From: Helicobacteraceae bacterium
Lineage (GTDB): Bacteria; Campylobacterota; Campylobacteria; Campylobacterales; Sulfurimonadaceae
DNA: 5,480 nt
Assembly: GCA_947497635.1 (NCBI GenBank)
Contig: CANMHZ010000095.1
Coordinates: 1-5,480, forward strand
Direction of reading: 5' to 3'
Shown here: in pieces, positions 1-5,480 of the stretch
Position numbering within the stretch: the stretch's first letter is position 1
Layout of the letters: each line of letters opens with the position of its first letter
Notes under the pieces: model-generated
Database searches by the model: none
The model's input: only the letters and a program-made list of their open reading frames with translations
Told to the model about the DNA's origin: nothing
Program-made: the position numbers and the translations under genes

Positions 1-1765
1 ACCCTGTTTTTGTCTTTTTACCGTGGGGCAATCCCAATGTTTCAAATAATATCACCCCTAACTGTTTGGGGGAGTTGAGATTAAAGACGGTTCCAGCTAC
101 AGTATGGATATTTTCAGTAAGGGTTGTAAGCTCGTGTGCCACTTCTGTTTTAAATATCTCAAGAACATTGATGTCGATAGCAATCCCAGCGCGTTCCATC
201 CCAAGCAAGGTGAGGAGAAAAGGAAACTCGACAGTATACGCTTCATCCAGTGCCTCCTGCCCTCCCTTAAGGAAAAGTTGTTCTCGTAATACTTCATAGA
301 GTCGATAGGTGATATACGCATCTTCTCCTGCATACTTACACGCATCTTCAATGGCTACGGAACTGAAATTCTCCCCTTTTTTAACCGTATCTTTGAAATG
401 GATCATTTCGTGATTGAGAAGATTTTGACTAAGACTATCCATACCTAAGGAACGGTTAGAATCACCAAGCCATGCCATAATAATAGTATCGGCGTAAATA
501 GGGAGCGATTCAACCTCCAAAAATCGAGTAACGAAATGGAGATCAAATTTAAGATTATGCCCAATAACGCGGTGGTTAAAAATCTCACGTATCGCCTTAC
601 GTGCCACATCACGAGAAACTTGTTCCCCAACTCCTAAATAATTGTGCCCCATCGGAACATAGTACCCCGTTTTCCCCTCCATACTAAAACTAAATCCAAC
701 CAAGGTATCGGTATGAGGATTAAGCCCTGTTGTTTCGGTATCAAAGGCGATCAAGGAATCTTTTGGAATAGAGGAGAGAAGTCTTTCCAGTGCCGTATCT
801 GTGTCGATAAGAAGTGTGCACCCTTGCGAACTCTCACATTTTGGTGTCTCAACCATCGTTATGACAGAAGGAGCTTGCGCAGGTTGTGACTCTTCAAAAA
901 GTGCTCTTGCCTTGATAGTCCTCAATACTGCATTCATCTCATAATGAAGAAGCTCATCATAGATAGGGGCAAACGGATCATCAAAGTGCATTTTATACCC
1001 ATCAAAATCAAGAGTTTCAAAAACATCCCGATGAAGCTTTACCAGTTCACGAGAACGAAACGCATCATCACGGTACGTTTCCAAAAGTCCCCGTATCCGT
1101 GGCGGCGTCACTTCATCCAGACGTTCATACATGCCATCCAGTGTTACGAACTGCTTTAAAAGCTTTTCTGCCGTTACTTTTCCGATTCCCTTAACCCCGG
1201 GGACATTATCCGCTGTATCGCCTATCAAGGATTGATAGTCAATAAACTGAGAAGGGTGTACTCCGTATTTTTCAAAACAGTGGGTCTCATTAAGAACCTT
1301 TTTCGTCATAGCATCAACGAGAACAACAACATCATCTTCAATGAGTTGATACAAATCCTTATCATGCGAAACAATTCGAACCAAAAAGCCTTTTTCTTTG
1401 GCATGCTTTACTACCGAAGCAATCATATCATCGGCTTCATATCCGCTCATCAATAGCGATTTATACCCCATTTTTTCAATCCAGCTGATTGCAATAGGAA
1501 GTTGTTTTATCAGCTCTTCGGGTGCTGGTTGACGATTAGCTTTATAGTTCGGGTCAATTTCAGCACGAAAACTAGGGCCTTTGGCATCAAGGGCGAAAAT
1601 GAGATAATCACTGCTATGATCTTTGTGCAATGAGGCGATAAAATTAATAAAGCCTGTTAACAAACCTGTCGGAAAGCCATGCTTATTTTTAAGAGGTGGA
1701 AGCGCATAAAAACTGCGAAAAAAGAATCCGAATGTATCAATGATAGTAACTGTTTGTTGTGACAT
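1..1765 (-). CDS. polA: DNA polymerase I, N-terminal 588 residues (3' end beyond window)
   Basis: Replication and repair polymerase that removes RNA primers and fills gaps. The reading frame is open from an ATG at 1765 to the window edge, so the polymerase palm and fingers are not visible. An in-frame TAA lies 15 bases upstream of the ATG, so no longer start is possible; the Shine-Dalgarno sequence is weak. The 5'-nuclease domain covers about residues 1-285, with acidic metal ligands D10, D60, EADD 110-113, D135/D137 and GDTADN 182-187, then a helix-hairpin-helix GVKGIGKVTAEKLL at 190-203. The 3'-5' exonuclease domain covers about 315-500 and looks functional: DTET 342-345, NLKFD 404-408 and YAGED 478-482 supply the expected DEDD-type carboxylates, unlike the proofreading-dead PolA of Thermus or Bacillus. 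The start of the polymerase domain is seen at about 510-588 (MERAGIAID, FNLNSPKQLG). The gene follows the HDOD gene after 89 bases. Identity is very secure from the two nuclease domains in order. Confidence 0.97.
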   Translation of the reverse strand, partial: MSQQTVTIIDTFGFFFRSFYALPPLKNKHGFPTGLLTGFINFIASLHKDHSSDYLIFALDAKGPSFRAEIDPNYKANRQPAPEELIKQLPIAISWIEKMGYKSLLMSGYEADDMIASVVKHAKEKGFLVRIVSHDKDLYQLIEDDVVVLVDAMTKKVLNETHCFEKYGVHPSQFIDYQSLIGDTADNVPGVKGIGKVTAEKLLKQFVTLDGMYERLDEVTPPRIRGLLETYRDDAFRSRELVKLHRDVFETLDFDGYKMHFDDPFAPIYDELLHYEMNAVLRTIKARALFEESQPAQAPSVITMVETPKCESSQGCTLLIDTDTALERLLSSIPKDSLIAFDTETTGLNPHTDTLVGFSFSMEGKTGYYVPMGHNYLGVGEQVSRDVARKAIREIFNHRVIGHNLKFDLHFVTRFLEVESLPIYADTIIMAWLGDSNRSLGMDSLSQNLLNHEMIHFKDTVKKGENFSSVAIEDACKYAGEDAYITYRLYEVLREQLFLKGGQEALDEAYTVEFPFLLTLLGMERAGIAIDINVLEIFKTEVAHELTTLTENIHTVAGTVFNLNSPKQLGVILFETLGLPHGKKTKTG

Positions 1766-1803
1766 TAAAAACCAATCTTAATAAATGAAATAGTGAAGGA
1801 TGA

Positions 1804-1830
1804 CGTTCATGGTGAAATTTTCCACGAACG
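1804..1830 (-). promoter_or_regulatory. Hairpin/dyad in the polA leader
   Basis: On the minus strand the arms CGTTCGTGG and CCATGAACG pair over 9 bp, including one G-U wobble, around a 9-base A/T-rich loop. On the plus strand the wobble becomes an A-C mismatch, so the structure fits minus-strand RNA better. No T-run follows it in the minus direction, so it is not a typical intrinsic terminator for the HDOD gene. It ends 38 bases before the polA ATG, so it would lie in the polA 5' leader, or act as an operator-like dyad over the start site. Its function is unknown. Confidence 0.45.
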
Positions 1831-1854
1831 ATTTTACGAAAAAAATAAAGTATA
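1831..1854 (-). promoter_or_regulatory. Candidate polA promoter region (two -10-like hexamers)
   Basis: Directly after the HDOD stop codon the minus strand reads TATACT (1854-1849), then a T-rich run, then TAAAAT (1836-1831). Each resembles a sigma-70 -10 box. No good -35 box is seen, which is usual for the T-rich, weakly -35-dependent housekeeping promoters of Campylobacterota. Use of TATACT would place the whole 1804-1830 hairpin in the transcript; use of TAAAAT would start transcription inside it. Assigned by inspection only. Confidence 0.3.
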
Positions 1855-2667
1855 CTACATCAATTTATCAAGAAATTCGTTGATTGTATTTTGCAAAGCC
1901 ACTATATTAAGACCTGCTGCTTCCGCAATTTTAACTCCTTGAGTAATTGAACGGTCCGATAGTGGCGCATTGATCGGAATAAGATTTTTGATAACATGCA
2001 GAACCGTTGAAAATTCTCTTAACTCCTCAGGTGCCTGATTTGGAGTATCTGAGTATTCAATCATCTGAACAAAATCATGATCAAAGTTCCAATGGGTAAA
2101 AATAGCCGCTGTCACTTCTGCTGTTGTTGACTCTGCATAACTACGTTCTACTATTGAAATATCAATTGCTGTGTCAATTTCTGATTTAAAATTTGTCGTT
2201 AAATCTTCTTGAATAATTTCACTCGCAATAACTATTTTTCCTGTTTCTTGTAAAAAAGCAGCAAGAAAAAGTTTATCAGCTTTCGCTCGATCAATCTGAA
2301 GATACCAACGATACGCCAAACTCCCCTGCATTGAAGAAATTTCAGCAAAACGATCCGAACTGATTCCATAAGGCTCCATATCGACATTAAGAAGCTTTCG
2401 TACCGAGTTGCCTAAACCAATAGAACGAGTCATACTCATTCCAAATAACGAGACAGCTTGAGCAACACTTACAATCTCTCGTCTTAACCCATACAACGGT
2501 GAATTGGCAGCTTTGATCAAATTAGCAACAATCATCGGATCTTTTTCAACCGTCTTTACCAAATCACTGATAGATGAATTAGGATCATTGCAGATCCGTT
2601 GCATATCAATAACTGTTTTTGGAAGTGGTGGTAACGACTTGATACTGTTAATCATAGAACTTTTCAT
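1855..2667 (-). CDS. HDOD-domain protein (stand-alone signalling-type protein)
   Basis: A 270-residue protein made almost wholly of one HDOD domain, a non-catalytic relative of the HD phosphohydrolases found in bacterial signalling and regulatory networks. Family hallmarks visible are SLPPLP at 11-16, the segment DLVKTVEKDPMIVANLIKAA at 35-54 followed by NSPLYG 55-60, and SVAQAVSLFGM 67-77. Where a true HD enzyme has an LHDIGK-like motif this protein reads LQETGK (139-144), so the metal-binding His-Asp pair is gone, as expected for HDOD. A later HWNFDHDF (192-199) matches the C-terminal helical part. There is no signal peptide, membrane segment, or attached receiver, GGDEF or EAL domain, so it is probably cytoplasmic and acts by protein contact; the partner cannot be deduced. 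The ATG at 2667 has a purine-rich AAGAAGAG just upstream. The gene is lower in G+C (about 37%) than argB next to it (about 46%). It appears to have its own promoter. The family call is firm; the function is unknown. Confidence 0.9.
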   Translation of the reverse strand: MKSSMINSIKSLPPLPKTVIDMQRICNDPNSSISDLVKTVEKDPMIVANLIKAANSPLYGLRREIVSVAQAVSLFGMSMTRSIGLGNSVRKLLNVDMEPYGISSDRFAEISSMQGSLAYRWYLQIDRAKADKLFLAAFLQETGKIVIASEIIQEDLTTNFKSEIDTAIDISIVERSYAESTTAEVTAAIFTHWNFDHDFVQMIEYSDTPNQAPEELREFSTVLHVIKNLIPINAPLSDRSITQGVKIAEAAGLNIVALQNTINEFLDKLM

Positions 2668-2671
2668 TATG

Positions 2672-2679
2672 CTCTTCTT
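2672..2679 (-). promoter_or_regulatory. Ribosome binding site of the HDOD gene
   Basis: The minus strand reads AAGAAGAG ending four bases before the ATG at 2667, a moderate Shine-Dalgarno match that supports this start. An ATG 16 bases further upstream (2683) is out of frame and opens only an 11-codon frame. Confidence 0.5.
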
Positions 2680-2706
2680 TCATTATACTTTTTAAATAGT
2701 GCCATT

Positions 2707-2712
2707 ATTATA
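2707..2712 (-). promoter_or_regulatory. -10 element of a candidate promoter for the HDOD gene
   Basis: A perfect TATAAT lies in the 83-base gap after argB, preceded by GGG. The predicted start is near 2700, which would leave a leader of about 33 bases containing the Shine-Dalgarno sequence. No convincing -35 box is seen (TTGTAA lies 20 bases upstream). A second TATAAT at 2687-2682 is too close to the Shine-Dalgarno sequence to be the better choice. The presence of this element suggests that the HDOD gene is transcribed independently of the lpxK-argB unit. Confidence 0.4.
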
Positions 2713-2750
2713 CCCTAACCAAATGGTGAAGCTTACAAAATTTAAATCTT

Positions 2751-3602
2751 CTACAACGTAATCTGCGTCCCAATACCCTCAGAGGTAAAGAGTTCCAGTA
2801 AAATCGCATGCTCAATCCGTCCATCGATAATATGAGCTTTTTCTACCCCCCCATCAACCGCTTCGAGACACGCATCCACTTTGGGAACCATTCCGCCACT
2901 AATTGTTCCATCCACTTTTAGAGTTTCTACTTGAGATTCACTTAATGTTGAAAAAAGCTCTTTCTCTTTATTCAACACACCAGGGGTATCCGTCATAAAA
3001 ATCACCTTACACGCCCCAATCTCTTTGGCAATAAACGAGGCGGCAAGATCAGCATTAATGTTGTATCCCGGATGACCGACGATTGGGTCAGCACCGATAG
3101 GGGCGATAACAGGGATAAATCCTTCACGCAAGAGATTATGAATCACATCGGCTTTGACGTGCTCTACTCGTCCTGTGAGACCAAATTTGGCTTCATCTTT
3201 GGGTTTAGCCATCAAGAAATGGGCATCTTTCCCACTAAGACCAATTGCTTTCGCCCCATAGGAATTGAGCAGTGACGTGATCTGTTTGTTGATTTCACCG
3301 CTAAGAACCATCTCGACAACACGCATCACTTCAGGGGTACTCACCCGCTCACCGTCAATAAACTCAGTCGGGATATTCAAATCGCTCAAAAGCTGGCTGA
3401 TACGATTTCCTCCACCATGGACAATTACTACTTTTACCCCAACAAGGTGAAGTAGTACAATATCTTGGGCAAATTTCGCTTTTAGTTCATCCGAACTTTG
3501 CGCCGATCCGCCGTATTTAATCACGACAACTTCATCACGGAACTCTTTGATAAACGGCATCGCATCCATAAGGGTTTTAACGGTTTCAATCTTGCGTTGC
3601 AT
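2751..3602 (-). CDS. argB: Acetylglutamate kinase, arginine-sensitive type
   Basis: Phosphorylates N-acetyl-L-glutamate with ATP, the second step of arginine biosynthesis, in the cytoplasm. It is an amino-acid-kinase fold protein of 283 residues from the start chosen here. Numbering from the alternative ATG two codons upstream (3608), the motifs are KYGGS 31-35 (catalytic Lys and Gly-rich phosphate loop), HGGGN 64-68, GERVS 86-90 (substrate Arg), NINADLAA 183-190 (substrate Asn and catalytic Asp) and GGMVPK 238-243 (second catalytic Lys). An N-terminal helix of about 20 residues precedes the kinase core, and the C-terminus reads EHAILLELFTSEGIGTQI. Both traits mark the hexameric, arginine-inhibited NAGKs (Pseudomonas, Thermotoga) and differ from the arginine-insensitive E. 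coli enzyme. The start at 3602 is preferred because AAAGGA ends eight bases before it; the ATG at 3608 would be only two bases from that site. The gene overlaps the end of lpxK by about 15 bases, so it is probably co-translated with lpxK. Confidence 0.96.
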   Translation of the reverse strand: MQRKIETVKTLMDAMPFIKEFRDEVVVIKYGGSAQSSDELKAKFAQDIVLLHLVGVKVVIVHGGGNRISQLLSDLNIPTEFIDGERVSTPEVMRVVEMVLSGEINKQITSLLNSYGAKAIGLSGKDAHFLMAKPKDEAKFGLTGRVEHVKADVIHNLLREGFIPVIAPIGADPIVGHPGYNINADLAASFIAKEIGACKVIFMTDTPGVLNKEKELFSTLSESQVETLKVDGTISGGMVPKVDACLEAVDGGVEKAHIIDGRIEHAILLELFTSEGIGTQITL

Positions 3603-4497
3603 AAACATAATCCTTTACAGTAGTTATTAACTCTTCATCAAGCTCCAAAGAGAGCATTAAGACTGAAAGAGTAAGATTAAAGTGCGCTATTTTAACAAAG
3701 TCTTTCTGAGTAATAAGCAAACTCGTAGCTCCTGTTCGACGAATAATACCTTGAAGCTCATCAAGAGTAAAAAAATGATGATCTTCAAAATAGATTTTTT
3801 CAGCTACTTCAGGTAAATATGGATTCAATCTCTCAGGACGTGCAATAGCGGTTACCAATATCATACAAGACGTTGGATTCAAGACGGTTACATGACGCGT
3901 AAAACTCTCCCCTTCTCTCACCATAATCACTTTTTTACCACTCCACAGTTTTTCACGATACGCACCACTAGGGAGGCAAAAAGTATTAGGGGTTTCAACA
4001 TCAATCAGAAGATCAAGCTTATCAATTTTATGCTTGCCGTAGCCATCATCGAGGAACACCATCGTACATCCCCTGCATTTGGCTTCAATAATGGCAAGTT
4101 CACGCTTTTCACTAACAATCACTACGGCATTGGAAAGCGTTGTAGCATACAGCATTGCTTCATCACCACTCATAAGAGTATCACACAAGATAGTGCCATC
4201 TTTGACAGCAATCATCCCTTTACTTTTCCGTCCATATCCACGGAGTACAATAGCAGGTCTTTTAAAATGAGAAGCAAGTGCTATGACTAATGGGGTTTTC
4301 CCACTTCCCCCAACGGTTAAATTTCCGACGCTTACGACAGGTATCCCAAATTTCTTGGGGGTACTCAGACGATAACGGATAAAACTGAGTAAACAATAAA
4401 TCCAGCTTAGGGGTAGAAGCATATAGGAGAAGATTTTTTGCACACGTGAGGGGTGATAGAGATAACTCTCACCCCATTGGACTAGCGAACGCTTCAA
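3586..4497 (-). CDS. lpxK: Tetraacyldisaccharide 4'-kinase (lipid A biosynthesis)
   Basis: Transfers phosphate from ATP to the 4' position of the tetraacyldisaccharide-1-phosphate precursor, giving lipid IVA at the cytoplasmic face of the inner membrane. The protein has 303 residues, near the family norm. A hydrophobic segment at about 24-40 fits the N-terminal membrane anchor. The P-loop is GNLTVGGSGKTP at 58-69, followed by RGYGR 86-90, SGDEA 110-114 (acidic pair), LDDGYGKHKI 149-158 and EDHHFFT 238-244; TQKD at 263-266 is the conserved late motif. The usual DDGFQH box is altered to DDGYGKH, so the histidine is shifted by one, which I take to be a lineage variant. The start is a TTG at 4497 that overlaps the stop of the upstream gene (TTGA); no ATG, GTG or other TTG precedes the conserved SYLYHP segment in this frame, and no Shine-Dalgarno sequence is apparent, so translation probably depends on coupling. 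Its presence implies a Gram-negative, lipid A-bearing organism. Confidence 0.95.
   Translation of the reverse strand: MKRSLVQWGESYLYHPSRVQKIFSYMLLPLSWIYCLLSFIRYRLSTPKKFGIPVVSVGNLTVGGSGKTPLVIALASHFKRPAIVLRGYGRKSKGMIAVKDGTILCDTLMSGDEAMLYATTLSNAVVIVSEKRELAIIEAKCRGCTMVFLDDGYGKHKIDKLDLLIDVETPNTFCLPSGAYREKLWSGKKVIMVREGESFTRHVTVLNPTSCMILVTAIARPERLNPYLPEVAEKIYFEDHHFFTLDELQGIIRRTGATSLLITQKDFVKIAHFNLTLSVLMLSLELDEELITTVKDYVYATQD
3611..3616 (-). promoter_or_regulatory. Ribosome binding site that decides the argB start
   Basis: The minus strand carries AAAGGA inside the last codons of lpxK. It is eight bases from the ATG at 3602 and two bases from the ATG at 3608, so the downstream ATG is the likely initiator. 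Confidence 0.65.
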
Positions 4498-5480
4498 ACG
4501 CGCGTAGACGCTACTTCCAAAATTGCCTTACAAATAGCATCCACCTCTTTATCGCTCAAATCGGCGTAATTGGGAATCGAAAGGACTTGACTAAAATTGC
4601 GCAGTGCCACAGGAAAATCGTTGATACGAAGAGAATATTTCGATTTATAATAGTTCATTAAATGCAATGGGATATAATGCAATCCTGTTTCAATACCCAA
4701 CGTACTTAATTCACGTGCAAAAGAATCTCTGTTTTTATCAATTTTAACGATATAGAGAGAGAACGAGTGGTCTTCAGCTACTATTGGCAATCGAATGTGA
4801 GGAGCCTTCGCCAACTTTTTGTTAAAAATGGCTGCAATAGCTTTTTGACGCTCAATAATTTCATCTTGCTTTTCTAGCTGAACCAAAATCATTGCCGCAT
4901 CAAGAGGGCTAATCGTATACTCACTCCCGATATCACTCACGTCATAAACATATCCGAGAGCATCATCATCTGTTGAGAGGGCATGATAACGTAACGACTT
5001 AGCACGCTCAATAATCTCCTCATCGTCACTCACCATCATCCCACCATTACATACATTACGTCGTAAATGAGGACTAAAATCAAAACAGGTAATCGTCGCA
5101 CCAGTAGAACCTATTTTACGCCCCTTATACGTCGCGCCCAAGGCATCAGACGCATCTTCAACAATTTTTACATCGTACATTTTTGCAATTTCATACAAAC
5201 GATTCAAATCAATACTTTGTCCAGCAATATGCGACACGATCACAGCTTTGAGCTTTTTTGATTTATTTTCTGCCAAATATGCGTCTAATTTCTCCAAATC
5301 AATGCTAAAAAGATCAGGATTAATATCAATAAAAATTGGTTCCGCATCAAAATGACGCACGACTTCAGGGACAGAGGGGAACGCATTGATCGAACACAAC
5401 ACTTTGTCCCCACGCTTCAAATCAATTGCTAACATTGCCAAATGCAACGCCGACGTACCATGAGAAGTCGCCAACGCATA
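4494..5480 (-). CDS. DegT/DnrJ/EryC1/StrS family protein lacking the PLP lysine (N-terminus beyond window)
   Basis: The fold family is that of PLP-dependent sugar aminotransferases that act on nucleotide-linked keto-sugars for surface glycans. Of this gene 328 residues are visible; the frame is open to the right edge, and by comparison with the family (about 370-390 residues) roughly 50 N-terminal residues are missing. Numbering from the first visible residue, family marks are SHGTSALHLAML (6-17, phosphate-binding GTxA), IVEDAS (106-111, with the Asp that contacts the PLP ring nitrogen), GATYKGRKIGSTG (115-127), a C-terminal RDSFARELSTLGIETGLHYIPLH (251-273) and VLSIPNY (299-305). The internal-aldimine segment, normally FSFHxxKxxxxGEGG, reads FDFSPHLRRNVCNGG (133-147): the lysine position is Leu139, the phosphate-contact Ser is Asp, and no Lys occurs nearby. 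GxNxR is also changed, to GSEYT. Aminotransferase activity is therefore doubtful. The stop overlaps the TTG of lpxK, which suggests co-translation and perhaps an envelope role. The family call is firm; the function is unknown. Confidence 0.88.
   Translation of the reverse strand, partial: YALATSHGTSALHLAMLAIDLKRGDKVLCSINAFPSVPEVVRHFDAEPIFIDINPDLFSIDLEKLDAYLAENKSKKLKAVIVSHIAGQSIDLNRLYEIAKMYDVKIVEDASDALGATYKGRKIGSTGATITCFDFSPHLRRNVCNGGMMVSDDEEIIERAKSLRYHALSTDDDALGYVYDVSDIGSEYTISPLDAAMILVQLEKQDEIIERQKAIAAIFNKKLAKAPHIRLPIVAEDHSFSLYIVKIDKNRDSFARELSTLGIETGLHYIPLHLMNYYKSKYSLRINDFPVALRNFSQVLSIPNYADLSDKEVDAICKAILEVASTRV

Noticed and set aside
1..1500. Several short open frames on both strands within polA
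   Set aside because: All overlap the continuous polA frame that carries every expected nuclease motif; none has independent support.
1809..1816. The octamer ATGGTGAA occurs in both intergenic gaps (also 2723-2730), 44 and 56 bases before the two starts
   Set aside because: One chance match of eight bases between two gaps of about 85 bases is not unlikely (roughly one in ten), and the surrounding bases do not match.
2682..2687. Second TATAAT before the HDOD gene
   Set aside because: Transcription would start within or after the Shine-Dalgarno sequence, so the upstream TATAAT at 2712-2707 is preferred.
2720..2753. Possible terminator after argB (GAAG and CTTC arms)
   Set aside because: The stem is only four to five bp with a long A/T loop and no T-run follows.
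3892..4290. Plus-strand open frame of 132 codons opposite lpxK
   Set aside because: It lies wholly antisense to a clear lpxK, its translation is rich in His, Thr and Ile without family features, and no ribosome binding site or promoter stands out.
5472..5474. TTG that could serve as the start of the DegT-like protein
   Set aside because: It lies inside the conserved segment just before the GTSALHL motif and the frame stays open to the edge, so the true start is outside the window.

Overview
The window is a tightly packed stretch of bacterial chromosome with every gene on the minus strand. The gene content and the protein style point to Campylobacterota, most likely a free-living sulfur-oxidiser type such as the Sulfurimonas/Sulfuricurvum group. 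The reasons are a PolA that begins with an IIDTFGFFFR-type N-terminus, an LpxK with a non-canonical DDGYGKH box, moderate G+C, and T-rich promoter regions. This placement rests on recognition, not on a search.

Read in the direction of transcription (high to low coordinates), the window holds five genes. The first is a DegT/DnrJ/EryC1/StrS aminotransferase-fold protein whose N-terminus lies off the right edge. It is followed by lpxK (lipid A 4'-kinase), argB (N-acetylglutamate kinase), a stand-alone HDOD-domain protein, and the 5' two thirds of polA (DNA polymerase I), which runs off the left edge.

The first three genes overlap: a 4-base TTGA junction between degT-like and lpxK, and about 15 bases between lpxK and argB. 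They look like one translationally coupled operon joining an envelope-type function to arginine biosynthesis. The HDOD gene (about 60 bases of spacer plus a Shine-Dalgarno region) and polA (89-base gap) each have an intergenic region with promoter-like -10 elements, so they may be transcribed separately. A 9-bp hairpin lies in the polA leader. No intergenic stretch exceeds 90 bases, and I see no RNA genes, mobile elements, repeats arrays or CRISPR.

Most of the window is ordinary core genome. The most notable item is the DegT-family protein, which keeps the overall fold signature but lacks the PLP-binding lysine and several other active-site residues. It therefore looks like a pseudo-enzyme or a repurposed family member, coupled to lpxK. 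Lesser points are the TTG start of lpxK, a start-codon correction for argB, an arginine-sensitive C-terminus in ArgB, the hairpin upstream of polA, and the lower G+C of the HDOD gene.
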